From an uncultured Bacteroides sp. (GTDB lineage: Bacteria; Bacteroidota; Bacteroidia; Bacteroidales; Bacteroidaceae): a DNA stretch of 16,012 nt. Shown here one piece after another: positions 1 through 7,819 of this stretch. Under the pieces are notes generated by a model that was not told the origin of the DNA, ran no database searches, and worked only from the letters and a program-made list of their open reading frames with translations. The stretch is from positions 1 to 16,012 of the forward strand of contig USQO01000049.1 in assembly GCA_900556845.1 (NCBI GenBank), in the 5' to 3' direction. Position 1 is the stretch's first letter; each line of letters opens with the position of its first letter. The position numbers and the translations under genes were made by a program.

Positions 1-2
1 CG

Positions 3-36
3 GTCTCGTGGGCTCGGAGATGTGTATAAGAGACAG
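3..36 (+). other. Nextera i7-side adapter with Tn5 mosaic end (artefact)
   Basis: Positions 3-17 read GTCTCGTGGGCTCGG and 18-36 read AGATGTGTATAAGAGACAG, the Illumina Nextera read-2 adapter followed by the 19-bp Tn5 mosaic end. The two bases before it (CG) match the end of the i7 index seen at the other end of the contig. This is library sequence carried into the assembly. Translated in frame it gives the spurious N-terminus MGSEMCIRDS on the first gene. Confidence 0.98.
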
Positions 37-496
37 CCATTATCTTTATACGTATCCTGAAACCATCGTTGATGGAGAAGGAATACGGTATTCCATCTAC
101 CTGTCCGGATGCCGGCATCACTGCAAAGGATGCCATAACAAGGCATCCTGGAATCCGCAGGCCGGAAGCCTGCTAACCCAGCAAAAGGTAGATGAAATTA
201 TCAATGAAATAAATGCAAACCCATTACTGGATGGAATTACTTTCTCCGGAGGAGACCCGTTCTATAATCCGGAAGAATTCCTACCGTTGATAAAAACAAT
301 TAAAGAGCGTACGAATATGAATATCTGGTGCTATACAGGATATACTTATGAACAACTGATGGATATGGAGGTTTGCAGAGAAATTTTAAAACTGGTGGAC
401 GTTTTGGTGGACGGAAAGTTCATCGAAGATTTATATTCACCTTATCTCGAATTTAGAGGAAGCAGTAACCAAAGGATTATCAAATTGGGAAAATAA
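37..496 (+). CDS. nrdG: Anaerobic ribonucleoside-triphosphate reductase activating protein, 5' partial
   Basis: NrdG is the radical-SAM activase that uses a 4Fe-4S cluster and S-adenosylmethionine to install the glycyl radical on the class III ribonucleotide reductase NrdD, supplying dNTPs under anaerobiosis. The sequence shows the cluster motif CRHHCKGC (CX3CX2C), the early VDGEGIRYSIYLSGC region, and SGGDPFYNPEE, the SAM-binding GGDP-type motif. The C-terminus is complete and ends at TAA 494-496. The native start is missing: the open frame runs upstream into adapter, so the ten residues before His (codon 38-40) are artefactual and probably only a few native residues are lost. nrdD usually precedes nrdG and would lie off the contig. 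A strong terminator follows 25 bp after the stop. Confidence 0.93.
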
Positions 497-521
497 AAAT
501 TTAACAAGTTCATCGTAAGTT

Positions 522-560
522 AAGCCATATAGTTGTCTTTTTCACAACTATATGGCTTTT
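522..560 (+). terminator. Rho-independent terminator after nrdG
   Basis: Positions 522-536 (AAGCCATATAGTTGT) pair perfectly with 544-558 to give a 15-bp stem around the 7-nt loop CTTTTTC. The stem runs into TTTT at 557-560. It lies 25 bp after the nrdG stop. The symmetrical stem could also act on the other strand, but there the U-tract is short. Confidence 0.85.
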
Positions 561-666
561 CTAGTTTTATACAACACCTCAACCGAGTCTTCGCAAATAC
601 CAAACTCTATTTTTCTTGATTTATATCATGAAAATGGGCATTTACATGTTTTTAAGCATATATATG

Positions 667-697
667 CTTGTTATTTCATAAAAAAGCTCTATCTTTG
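667..697 (+). promoter_or_regulatory. Bacteroides-type promoter upstream of gene-free tract
   Basis: TATCTTTG at 690-697 matches the Bacteroidetes primary-sigma -7 consensus TAnnTTTG. A TTG at 668-670 lies 19 bp upstream, in the position of the -33 element. Predicted transcription starts near 703-705 and runs right into a tract without a credible gene. The match to consensus is seen directly; activity is inferred. Confidence 0.6.
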
Positions 698-750
698 CAG
701 TGTAATCAAAAAGATAACAATTCTTACTGAAAGAAAAACATTAGACCAAA

Positions 751-878
751 GGTATTAGATTAAAGGTTAAAAAGCAATTTTAGGTATTAGATTTAAGGTT
801 AAAATCAAAAGGTATTAGGTAAAGGTAAATGTTTTCAGGAAATAAAAGTTTTTTCAGGATTAACAAATTAGGTATTAG
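751..878 (+). repeat. Degenerate GGTATTAG direct repeats
   Basis: GGTATTAG occurs exactly at 751-758, 783-790, 811-818 and 871-878, with start-to-start spacings of 32, 28 and 60 bp, roughly a 30-bp period with one unit lost. The first two copies continue with similar sequence (ATtTAAAGGTTAAAA-like, 759-772 and 791-804). The later copies are more diverged. Confidence 0.7.
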
Positions 879-947
879 TTAGAAGAATTGTTTTTTTAAG
901 GTTTGAAAGTAAAGGGATAACACAAACATTGTTTGAAAAAAGGATGT

Positions 948-974
948 AAAGAACCCTAAATGGGGGGTTCTTTT
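948..974 (+). terminator. Rho-independent terminator (first of tandem pair)
   Basis: AAAGAACCC (948-956) pairs with GGGTTCTTT (965-973) as a perfect 9-bp stem with an 8-nt loop, ending in TTTT (971-974). It lies downstream of the promoter at 667-697. Confidence 0.65.
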
Positions 975-980
975 GGAAGC

Positions 981-1011
981 AAGCGGTTTCAGTGATGAAA
1001 ACGCTTTTTTT
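981..1011 (+). terminator. Rho-independent terminator (second of tandem pair)
   Basis: AAGCG (981-985) pairs with CGCTT (1002-1006). The stem extends inward by TTTC/GAAA after a G/A mismatch, and the hairpin is followed by seven T residues (1005-1011). It sits only 6 bp after the previous hairpin, so plus-strand transcription appears doubly blocked before it meets the rseP operon. Confidence 0.65.
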
Positions 1012-1042
1012 GTATCTATACGAAAAAGCTGTCAGAACTTAT

Positions 1043-1069
1043 AAAAAAAGCTGCCTTGTTCAGGCAGCT
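1043..1069 (-). terminator. Rho-independent terminator of the tsaB-to-rseP operon
   Basis: AGCTGCCT (1049-1056) pairs with AGGCAGCT (1062-1069) around a 5-nt loop. Read on the minus strand, the hairpin is followed by seven U residues (complement of 1049-1043). It lies 25 bp beyond the rseP stop codon, where the end of the seven-gene operon is expected. Confidence 0.85.
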
Positions 1070-1094
1070 CTCTTGTATCTTTAAATTTTATCTG

Positions 1095-2435
1095 CTAAAA
1101 CAGGAATCGAAGTACATCATTGAAGTTTGCAAGAATCAACAATGCAAAAAGCAAAAACATTCCGGCCATCTGGGCATATTCCAAGAACTTATCACTTGGT
1201 TTTCTTCGAGCAATGATTTCATACAGCAAGAACAAAACATGACCACCATCCAATGCAGGAATAGGTAATATATTCATTACTGCCAAAATAATAGAAAGCC
1301 ATGCTGTCATACTCCAGAAACGTTCCCAATCCCAAACTTTCGGGAAGATACTGCCAATGGAAGCAAAACCGCCAACACTCTTGGCACCTTCTTTTGTAAA
1401 TACATATTTCAGGTCGTTTACATAACCTTTCATTGTATTAATGCCCAATGTTACACCTGCTGGGAACGACTCAAAGAATCCATACTGATGCACAGTTGCC
1501 TTATAGTCCAAGGGAGCGGCAGCCACACCAACTTTAAAATTTTCATTGGTCTGTATCTGAACGGTATCTTTTACTCCCGCACGTGAATAAACTAATGAGA
1601 ATGTAGCTGTTTTCTCCTGCTTATTCTCTGCATTTTCTTTCAGACCTTCCATCTGACCAAGGAATTCATTCCATGAGTGAATGGAGGTTTTATTTACAGC
1701 GAGCAGTGAGTCACCTTTCTGAATACCAGCTTTTGCAAAAGCCTCACCCGGCATTACTGAATCAACTACATTGGGGACTAAGATATCAACAAATAAAGGA
1801 ACTTCCTGTGCCAATTCTATCAGACTGATTTCTGGCATATAAACGGTAACTTCCTTACCATCCCGCTGTACTTTTACCTGACGGGCTTCGGCTATACCAC
1901 GAATCATATCCATACCATAGCGCTCAAAAGGTACCCCATCGGCACTTAACAAGATATCGCCATCGCGAAAACCTATCTGCTGAGCACGTTCGTTGAACTT
2001 CATTCCATAATGCATATCTTTCAATGCAATGTACGAATCACCCCAAGTATACAATATCATGGAATAGATAAACAATGCCAACAGAAAGTTCATCAGGACT
2101 CCACCAATCATGACCAACAAGCGTTGCCATGCCGGTTTAGAACGGAACTCCCAAGGCTGAGCGGGCTGCTTCATCTGTTCGGTATCCATAGACTCGTCTA
2201 TCATACCCGAAATTTTACAATAACCGCCTAAAGGCAACCAACCTACTCCATATTCTGTATCGCTATTCTTTGGCTTGTACTTAAACAGTGAAAACCAAGG
2301 GTCAAAGAATATATAAAACTTCTCTACTCGGATTTTAAATAAGCGGGCAAAGAAGAAATGTCCCCCTTCGTGTACGATTACCAGCAACGACAGGCTGAGA
2401 ACCAACTGAAGGGCACGAATCAAAAATGTTTCCAT
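1095..2435 (-). CDS. rseP: RIP metalloprotease RseP (site-2 protease, M50)
   Basis: This is a site-2 intramembrane zinc protease of the cytoplasmic membrane, of the family that cleaves transmembrane segments of anti-sigma factors and remnant signal peptides. The 446-aa protein has an N-terminal membrane helix with the zinc motif HEGGH at residues 22-26. It also has the GxxxN-type membrane motif GGVLMNF (111-117), two PDZ-like regions at about 145-200 and 222-300, and the C-terminal NILPIPALDGGH (388-399), whose Asp396 is the third metal ligand. All catalytic residues are present. It is last in the operon, 24 bp after dxr, a pairing common in many bacteria. The terminator at 1043-1069 follows. 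The substrate in this organism is unknown. Confidence 0.95.
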   Translation of the reverse strand: METFLIRALQLVLSLSLLVIVHEGGHFFFARLFKIRVEKFYIFFDPWFSLFKYKPKNSDTEYGVGWLPLGGYCKISGMIDESMDTEQMKQPAQPWEFRSKPAWQRLLVMIGGVLMNFLLALFIYSMILYTWGDSYIALKDMHYGMKFNERAQQIGFRDGDILLSADGVPFERYGMDMIRGIAEARQVKVQRDGKEVTVYMPEISLIELAQEVPLFVDILVPNVVDSVMPGEAFAKAGIQKGDSLLAVNKTSIHSWNEFLGQMEGLKENAENKQEKTATFSLVYSRAGVKDTVQIQTNENFKVGVAAAPLDYKATVHQYGFFESFPAGVTLGINTMKGYVNDLKYVFTKEGAKSVGGFASIGSIFPKVWDWERFWSMTAWLSIILAVMNILPIPALDGGHVLFLLYEIIARRKPSDKFLEYAQMAGMFLLFALLILANFNDVLRFLF

Positions 2436-2459
2436 CTACTTGTTCTTTTTCTTTTGTTT

Positions 2460-3641
2460 TTACAGGTTATACATAGTTGTTTTCTTATTCATTCCTGCCA
2501 GAACTTGTTCTGCTGCTATACGGCGAGCCTCAGCATCGGTATCAACATAATCATGGTAGGCAGGTGTCTTGATGAAGGGAACCTTACTCATCGTATAAGC
2601 GATCACATCACTCATTCCCAAGAATGAAATCTGGTCGTTCAAGAATGCAGAAACGACCACCTCATTAGCCGCATTAACGATGCAAGGCATATTTCCTCCC
2701 TGATGCAGGGATTCGTAGGCCAAAGCCAAATTCCGGAAACGTTTAGTATCGGGTTCCTCAAAAGTCAAAGTATTATATTTTCTGAAGTCCAGACGCTCTC
2801 CTGAAAGAGAAATGCGTTGCGGATAAGAGAATGCATACTGAATAGGCAATCGCATATCGGGCATTCCCAACTGAGCTTTTACAGCTCCATCTTCAAATTC
2901 TACCATAGAGTGAACAATAGACTGCGGATGTACCACTACCTCTATCTGTTCCGGACGCACTCCAAACAACCATTTTGCTTCGATTACCTCAAAACCTTTG
3001 TTCATCATGGACGCTGAATCTACGGTTATCTTTGCTCCCATCGACCAGTTAGGATGCTTCAAGGCTTGCTCCTTGGTAACATGCTCCAGCTGTTCCATCG
3101 TAAAAGTACGGAAAGGACCTCCTGAAGCTGTCAGAATAACTTTAGAGAGAGCATTGCCTGGTTCCAGACACTGAAAAATGGCAGAATGTTCTGAGTCTAC
3201 CGGGAGTATAGGTGTACGATATTGACCGGCTAAAGTATTTATCAGTTCACCAGCTACCACCAAAGTTTCCTTATTTGCCAGAGCAATTGTTTTACCAGCT
3301 TTAATAGCATTAATCGTAGGAAGCAGACCGGCATATCCTACCATCGCAGTCAAAACAGTATGAATAGGACCTGCTTCAACCACCTGGGCAATTGCATCCA
3401 CTCCCGCATATACCTTGATAGGAAGGTCAGATAAAGCCTCCTTTAGTTCCGCATACTTCGCCTCATTACCGATAACGACCATTTCGGGAAGGAATTTCCT
3501 TGCCTGTTGTATCAATTGCTCTACTCGGTTATTAGCTGTCAGCGCATAAACCTCATATAAGTCGGGATGCTCTTCGATAACCTGCAAGGCCTGTGTTCCG
3601 ATAGAGCCAGTCGAGCCTAATATTGCAATCTGTTTTTTCAT
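2460..3641 (-). CDS. dxr: 1-deoxy-D-xylulose-5-phosphate reductoisomerase
   Basis: Dxr (IspC) converts DXP to 2-C-methyl-D-erythritol 4-phosphate with NADPH, the committed step of the MEP isoprenoid pathway, in the cytoplasm. The 393-aa protein starts with the dinucleotide-binding motif GSTGSIG (9-15). It carries the metal-binding PVDSEHSAIFQ (147-157, Asp149 and Glu151), NKGFEVIEA with Glu218 as the third ligand, the flexible-loop region HPNWSMGAKITVDSASMMN (196-214), and VHPQSIVHSMVEF (237-249). Length and order of motifs are normal for the family. It is separated from the M23 peptidase gene by 5 bp and from rseP by 24 bp, so it is co-transcribed with both. Confidence 0.97.
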   Translation of the reverse strand: MKKQIAILGSTGSIGTQALQVIEEHPDLYEVYALTANNRVEQLIQQARKFLPEMVVIGNEAKYAELKEALSDLPIKVYAGVDAIAQVVEAGPIHTVLTAMVGYAGLLPTINAIKAGKTIALANKETLVVAGELINTLAGQYRTPILPVDSEHSAIFQCLEPGNALSKVILTASGGPFRTFTMEQLEHVTKEQALKHPNWSMGAKITVDSASMMNKGFEVIEAKWLFGVRPEQIEVVVHPQSIVHSMVEFEDGAVKAQLGMPDMRLPIQYAFSYPQRISLSGERLDFRKYNTLTFEEPDTKRFRNLALAYESLHQGGNMPCIVNAANEVVVSAFLNDQISFLGMSDVIAYTMSKVPFIKTPAYHDYVDTDAEARRIAAEQVLAGMNKKTTMYNL

Positions 3642-3646
3642 ACCAC

Positions 3647-4504
3647 TTAAAATACAATATATTTTTCAGGATTAATAGGATTCCCATTTTTCCACATTTC
3701 AAAATGAAGATGCGGCTGAGTTTCTCCTTCATTCTTTTTCTCACTTATCAATGCGATAACCTCACCTCCCTTTACCCGGTCACCTTCCTGCTTCAACATT
3801 GTTCCGCAATGTTTATATACAGATACCAGATTCTGCGAATGCTGTATCTGCATTACATAGCCGTAATTGGCTGTATAGGTAGACAAGATAACAGTACCAT
3901 CCAAAGTAGCTACAATACTTTCATGAGGATTAGCAGTAATATCAACGCCAAAATGACGGCGGTCCGGTGAAAAATTATTAGACATCACCCCACGAGTAGG
4001 ACGATAGAACACCAGACCGGCTACAGCCTGGTCCTTACCCACCGCATTCAAATTATAACGTTCCTGCTCTTCGTATCTTTTCCGGAATTCTTCTTCCTGC
4101 GGAGAGCGCCCGACCAATTCTTCAGCTCTGGCAGTAGTCAGTGAATCGATAGAACCTACAGAATCAGCTTTTACCTTTCCGCTCAATATATCTTGAATAT
4201 TCAATATGTATTGATTCTGGCGCATCAAAGCCAACTGTAAAGAATCTGCCCGCAAAGCATTGTTTACGATTTGCGAACGGACTTCTGTATTCATATAGCC
4301 AGGCAAATAGTTCCGCAATGGCGTCCAGATGATAATGACAGAAGTAACCAAAAATACAATCAAAAAAGCAGTAAGAAGCACCGATACACCGTTCAACTTT
4401 GAAACATGTATCCCTACAACTTCCTCCAACGTGTTTTCATTGATAATCGTAAGTTTGTACTTAAACTTAAAATTACGCCAGAAAGGCATCCTGCGCTTCT
4501 TCAT
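3647..4504 (-). CDS. Membrane-anchored M23 (LytM-type) peptidase
   Basis: This is a cell-envelope zinc endopeptidase of the LytM/M23 family, which cuts peptidoglycan cross-bridges or activates other hydrolases. The 285-aa protein has a cytoplasmic basic N-terminus and one transmembrane segment at about 40-60. A charged periplasmic linker (about 75-165) follows, and the M23 domain lies at about 170-285. The zinc ligands His184 and Asp188 (HFGVD) and His267 (HLH, 265-267) are present, as is the catalytic His232 (YKHCG). It therefore looks active rather than a degenerate EnvC/NlpD-type activator. It sits between rimM (12 bp) and dxr (5 bp). Its target in the wall is not determined by the sequence. 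Confidence 0.9.
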   Translation of the reverse strand: MKKRRMPFWRNFKFKYKLTIINENTLEEVVGIHVSKLNGVSVLLTAFLIVFLVTSVIIIWTPLRNYLPGYMNTEVRSQIVNNALRADSLQLALMRQNQYILNIQDILSGKVKADSVGSIDSLTTARAEELVGRSPQEEEFRKRYEEQERYNLNAVGKDQAVAGLVFYRPTRGVMSNNFSPDRRHFGVDITANPHESIVATLDGTVILSTYTANYGYVMQIQHSQNLVSVYKHCGTMLKQEGDRVKGGEVIALISEKKNEGETQPHLHFEMWKNGNPINPEKYIVF

Positions 4505-4516
4505 ACGGTCTAAGCT

Positions 4517-5050
4517 TTATTCAACATCTTCCGGGTCAAGCAAACCTTCAGGGATGTCGACAGTTATTTCTTTTTTGGCTTTATCCAGTCCCATAATAAA
4601 CTCTTCATGTGCCGGCAGTAACAGTTCCTCACCGTTTTCCTGCTCGATGACAAACAATACATTGATTGTAGCTTCGTCCACGTCAACAATCTTACCCAGC
4701 AAACCGTGATGAATATCGACAACATCGAATCCAACAAAATAGCTCCACGAAAGAGGTGCATCTTCATCCTGTTCGGCAAACTTAACCGGGAAATACACTT
4801 CTACATTGGTGAACATCCTAGCCTGTTCGGCCGAATCAATACCATCCAATTTGACAAGTGCAGTAGTATCCGAACGGAAACGATACTCTTCTATAAAAAA
4901 CGGAACGAAGATGCCATCCAGCAAACAAACCAGATAATCACAGTCGACACGGTCGAACACATCATCGGTGAAGGAAAAAGAAATTTCTCCTTTAATTCCG
5001 TGCGGCTTATTAAAAATACCGATTTTATATACTTCTTCTTTTCTTATCAT
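4517..5050 (-). CDS. rimM: 16S rRNA processing factor RimM
   Basis: RimM is the assembly factor that binds S19 and helps mature the head of the 30S ribosomal subunit. The 177-aa protein begins with the family motif GIFNKPHGIKGE (11-22) in its N-terminal beta-barrel. The C-terminal PRC-barrel spans about residues 97-175 (GFDVVDI...GKIVDV...LLLPAHEEFI). Length is standard. The gene starts 8 bp after the murA stop and ends 12 bp before the M23 peptidase. In many bacteria rimM sits with rpsP and trmD; here it sits in an envelope-biosynthesis operon instead. Confidence 0.95.
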   Translation of the reverse strand: MIRKEEVYKIGIFNKPHGIKGEISFSFTDDVFDRVDCDYLVCLLDGIFVPFFIEEYRFRSDTTALVKLDGIDSAEQARMFTNVEVYFPVKFAEQDEDAPLSWSYFVGFDVVDIHHGLLGKIVDVDEATINVLFVIEQENGEELLLPAHEEFIMGLDKAKKEITVDIPEGLLDPEDVE

Positions 5051-5058
5051 ATAATGTT

Positions 5059-6363
5059 TTATAATCGTGTGATGCGTGCACCAATCGAATTCAGACGATG
5101 CTCTATATTCTGATAGCCTCGGTCTATCTGTTCGATGTTATAAATACGGCTGATTCCGTCGGCACTCATAGCCGCAATGAGCAATGCAATTCCGGCACGG
5201 ATATCAGGAGAACTCATATTTCCTCCCCGCAAGCGGAAATTATGGTCATGCCCAATAACGACAGCACGGTGCGGGTCACAAAGTATAATTTGCGCTCCCA
5301 TATCAATCAACTTATCAACAAAGAACAGGCGGCTTTCGAACATCTTCTGATGAATAAGCACACTACCCTTAGCCTGAGTTGCAACCACCAGCATAACGCT
5401 CAGCAAGTCAGGGGTAAGTCCGGGCCAAGGCGCATCGGCAATCGTCATAATTGAACCGTCGATAAAAGATTCTATCTGATAATGATCCTGCTCGGGCACC
5501 AAGAGGTCATCTCCTTTTTGCACTACAGAGATACCCAGACGACGGAAACTATCAGGTATGATTCCCAGATTATCATACGAAACATTCTTGATAGTCAACT
5601 CGCTGGATGTCATAGCAGCCATACCGATAAAACTGCCCACTTCAATCATATCGGGCAGAACCTTGTGAGCACATCCTTTCAAACTGGAAACGCCTTCAAT
5701 AACCAATCGGTTTGAAGCAATACCCGATATACGTGCCCCCATCTTATTAAGCATTTTGCAAAGCTGCTGTACATAAGGCTCGCAAGCCGCGTTATAAATA
5801 GTAGTCACACCTTCGGCAAGTACAGAAGCCATGACAATATTTGCAGTACCTGTCACAGAAGCCTCATCCAGCAACATATAAGTGCCCTTCAGCTTATCGG
5901 CAGAAATTCTGAACAGGCCGTTTGCCTCATCGTAAGAGAAAGTTGCACCCAGCTTCTGAATACCCAGAAAATGTGTATCCAGACGACGGCGACCAATCTT
6001 ATCGCCACCAGGCTTGGCTATCACGGCCTGACCGAAACGAGCAACAAGGGGACCAACAAGCATGACCGAACCACGCAATTTAGAACAACGAGTCAGAAAC
6101 TCCTGACTTTCCAAATAGTCTATATTGACAGCATCAGCCTTGAATGTATAGGCATTCATTCCTTTTTTCGCAACCTTTACACCCATGTCACGAAGCAACT
6201 GAATCAGGTTATTGACATCCAGAATATCCGGAATATTGCAAATGGTAACCTCTTCATCAGTAAGCAATGTAGCACACAACACCTGCAACACTTCGTTTTT
6301 AGCCCCTTGCGGAACGATTTCTCCCCGCAATTTATGTCCACCTTCTATTACAAATGAAGCCAT
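5059..6363 (-). CDS. murA: UDP-N-acetylglucosamine 1-carboxyvinyltransferase, Asp-type active site
   Basis: MurA transfers enolpyruvate from PEP to UDP-GlcNAc, the first committed step of peptidoglycan synthesis, in the cytoplasm. The 434-aa protein has the PEP/UDP-GlcNAc-binding GAKNEV (Lys22, Asn23), SKLRGSVMLVGPLVARFG with Arg97, the base Asp319 in GLTPDLL, and Arg415 in RGYQNIE. The active-site loop reads KPGGDKIGRR, so residue 121 is Asp where the E. coli enzyme has Cys115. The codon is GAT, at 6003-6001. That Cys is the residue alkylated by fosfomycin, and natural Asp enzymes are active and insensitive to it. The gene lies 11 bp after the DUF4290 gene and 8 bp before rimM. Confidence 0.97.
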   Translation of the reverse strand: MASFVIEGGHKLRGEIVPQGAKNEVLQVLCATLLTDEEVTICNIPDILDVNNLIQLLRDMGVKVAKKGMNAYTFKADAVNIDYLESQEFLTRCSKLRGSVMLVGPLVARFGQAVIAKPGGDKIGRRRLDTHFLGIQKLGATFSYDEANGLFRISADKLKGTYMLLDEASVTGTANIVMASVLAEGVTTIYNAACEPYVQQLCKMLNKMGARISGIASNRLVIEGVSSLKGCAHKVLPDMIEVGSFIGMAAMTSSELTIKNVSYDNLGIIPDSFRRLGISVVQKGDDLLVPEQDHYQIESFIDGSIMTIADAPWPGLTPDLLSVMLVVATQAKGSVLIHQKMFESRLFFVDKLIDMGAQIILCDPHRAVVIGHDHNFRLRGGNMSSPDIRAGIALLIAAMSADGISRIYNIEQIDRGYQNIEHRLNSIGARITRL

Positions 6364-6374
6364 AATCTATATCT

Positions 6375-6989
6375 TTATTTAAAATTTCTACGCTGTTGAA
6401 AATTATTATTCCCGTTATTGTTTACACGGCGACGTGGAATAAAAGTCCGCTGTTCAGTAAGGCGAAGGTCTTCTGGAGTAAGTTTAATCTTGCCATCTGA
6501 ATATTCACACAGATCATCCAGAATTTTCTGGTCCTCTACCCCTTCCTTATTCCAGTTCAAGTAGTCTTTCTTCATATGATTAGCCACCAGTTTAATCAGC
6601 TGCTTTTTCTCTTCACCTTCCTCATAGTCGGCAGCAATCTTGACTAAATCGGCTACAAAACGGCCATAATGCCGATAGCGAATCGGTCCTTGAGGATAAG
6701 GAATACGGTCAGGCTTAATCTCCAGACTTTCCTTTTTTACAATCTCAACCGGATAATCTATATCCAGTTTAAAGTCGGACATAATAGCCAGATGATCCCA
6801 CAGTTTATGGTTGAAATCAGGAATATCTCTGAGGTGCGGAAACATGCCGCCCATAATATTCACAATTGTATTGGCACAGCGCTGACGTTCTTCCCTGTCG
6901 GTAATTGTCAGTGCATGATCCACCATATTCTGTACACTTCTACCATACTCAGGAAGCGGTAATTTTCGTTGTTGGGTATTATATTCCAT
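6375..6989 (-). CDS. DUF4290 family protein
   Basis: This 204-aa soluble protein resembles the DUF4290 family, a Bacteroidetes family of unknown function that commonly neighbours murA. It has no signal peptide or membrane segment. The body (about 1-180) is helical and charged, with a recognisable EYNTQQRKLPLPEYGRSVQ start. The final 22 residues are a low-complexity, Arg- and Asn-rich tail (RRR, NNNGNNN, QQRR), which suggests nucleic-acid or ribosome contact; that is inference only. It follows tsaB by 41 bp and precedes murA by 11 bp, so it is probably co-expressed with wall-precursor and tRNA-modification enzymes. No catalytic motif is visible. Confidence 0.85.
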   Translation of the reverse strand: MEYNTQQRKLPLPEYGRSVQNMVDHALTITDREERQRCANTIVNIMGGMFPHLRDIPDFNHKLWDHLAIMSDFKLDIDYPVEIVKKESLEIKPDRIPYPQGPIRYRHYGRFVADLVKIAADYEEGEEKKQLIKLVANHMKKDYLNWNKEGVEDQKILDDLCEYSDGKIKLTPEDLRLTEQRTFIPRRRVNNNGNNNFQQRRNFK

Positions 6990-7030
6990 CTATATCTATT
7001 AAAGTTCAATAAAATCTGTATAAGACTAAA

Positions 7031-7720
7031 TTACAACAGTTTTTTAGGTGTAGAAGCAACAAACTCTTTCAGATAGAAAGGTTCGAAATAAGCCACATCC
7101 TTATAGTCCTCGCGAGCAACGGCTTTTTCTGCCAGAGGAAACATCCATTTAGCCAACGGATAAATATCATCGATAAAATGAGCATTAGGGTGAGTGATTT
7201 TGTCCTTACATTTGGCAGCACCGTTTCCGAAGAAATACACCGGATGTTCATTCAGAAATTCCAGATAAGAGTTTTCGTCTATAATATCAGCTCCAATAGC
7301 CCGTTTCGCATTCAGCGCCTTATCATAAATGGCCGCATAAACTTCCATACGGCGGGCATCTATCATCGGACACAGCAAAGCATCATCGGGCAAGTCATGT
7401 GTCAGCAATACTGGAACGCTCAATACTTCCAAAGTAGGCAAGCCTATCAACGGTATATTTTTTCCATAACAAATACCCTTCGCCATTGAAACTCCGATAC
7501 GCAAACCTGTATACGAACCCGGCCCGCAGCTCACAGCCACAGCATCCAAAGGAATGGCATGACTATCTGCAAACGACAAAGCCTCGTCTACAAATACGCC
7601 TAATTGTGTAGCATGTGAAGGACCTTTGAAATCTTCCTCGTTAAAGATAGAAGCACCATCCTGACTTAACGATACAGAACAAACATCCGTAGATGTTTCA
7701 ATATGTAAAATACACGACAT
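7031..7720 (-). CDS. tsaB: tRNA threonylcarbamoyladenosine biosynthesis protein TsaB
   Basis: TsaB is the inactive-ASKHA partner of TsaD. With TsaE it forms the complex that makes t6A at position 37 of ANN-decoding tRNAs. The 229-aa protein begins MSCILHIETSTD, the beta-hairpin typical of the family, and carries GPGSYTGLRIGVSMAKG (66-82), the most conserved block. An in-frame ATG 14 codons upstream (7762-7760) is rejected because the -7 element at 7759-7752 would put transcription initiation downstream of it. The gene is first in the seven-gene minus-strand operon and divergent from yicC. Confidence 0.93.
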   Translation of the reverse strand: MSCILHIETSTDVCSVSLSQDGASIFNEEDFKGPSHATQLGVFVDEALSFADSHAIPLDAVAVSCGPGSYTGLRIGVSMAKGICYGKNIPLIGLPTLEVLSVPVLLTHDLPDDALLCPMIDARRMEVYAAIYDKALNAKRAIGADIIDENSYLEFLNEHPVYFFGNGAAKCKDKITHPNAHFIDDIYPLAKWMFPLAEKAVAREDYKDVAYFEPFYLKEFVASTPKKLL

Positions 7721-7751
7721 AACAGTTTTTTCTTCTATGTTATATAATCTG

Positions 7752-7759
7752 CAAATATA
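7752..7759 (-). promoter_or_regulatory. -7 element of the tsaB operon promoter
   Basis: On the minus strand 7759-7752 read TATATTTG, matching TAnnTTTG. Initiation would fall near 7745, about 25 nt before the tsaB ATG at 7720. I see no convincing -33 TTTG box at the proper distance, so only the -7 element is claimed. Confidence 0.6.
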
Positions 7760-7767
7760 CACTTTTA

Positions 7768-7801
7768 TTTGTACTCCTTTCCACTTAAATTGTTACTTTT
7801 G
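7768..7801 (+). promoter_or_regulatory. yicC operon promoter
   Basis: TACTTTTG at 7794-7801 matches the TAnnTTTG -7 element, and TTTG at 7768-7771 can serve as the -33 element, though the 22-bp spacing is slightly long. Initiation near 7808 gives a leader of about 12 nt before the yicC ATG at 7820. It is back-to-back with the tsaB promoter. Confidence 0.6.
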
Positions 7802-7819
7802 CAAAAAAATAAATTAGGT

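Larger units (their letters stand above)
704..1011 (+). ncRNA. Candidate small RNA (promoter to tandem terminators), unassigned
   Basis: Nothing between nrdG and the converging rseP operon codes for a credible protein; the short open frames here overlap the terminator or are low-complexity. The tract is nevertheless framed like a transcription unit: a TAnnTTTG promoter at 690-697, and terminators at 948-974 and 981-1011. The predicted RNA is about 270-310 nt, rich in A and G, and carries four GGTATTAG repeats. I could not match it to 6S RNA, RNase P, tmRNA or a riboswitch. It could instead be a degenerate intergenic repeat tract that happens to have a promoter-like box. Confidence 0.35.

Noticed and set aside
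552..758. 68-aa open frame after nrdG
   Set aside because: It starts inside the terminator stem, has low-complexity composition, resembles nothing known, and overlaps the promoter at 667-697.
704..947. Riboswitch or leader peptide for a downstream gene
   Set aside because: No plus-strand gene follows; the next genes converge from the other strand, and two plus-strand terminators intervene.
3025..3030. GTTATC followed by TTTG inside dxr, resembling part of the 59-bp promoter module
   Set aside because: Single copy without the second repeat or the rest of the module, and it lies within a conserved coding region; chance match.
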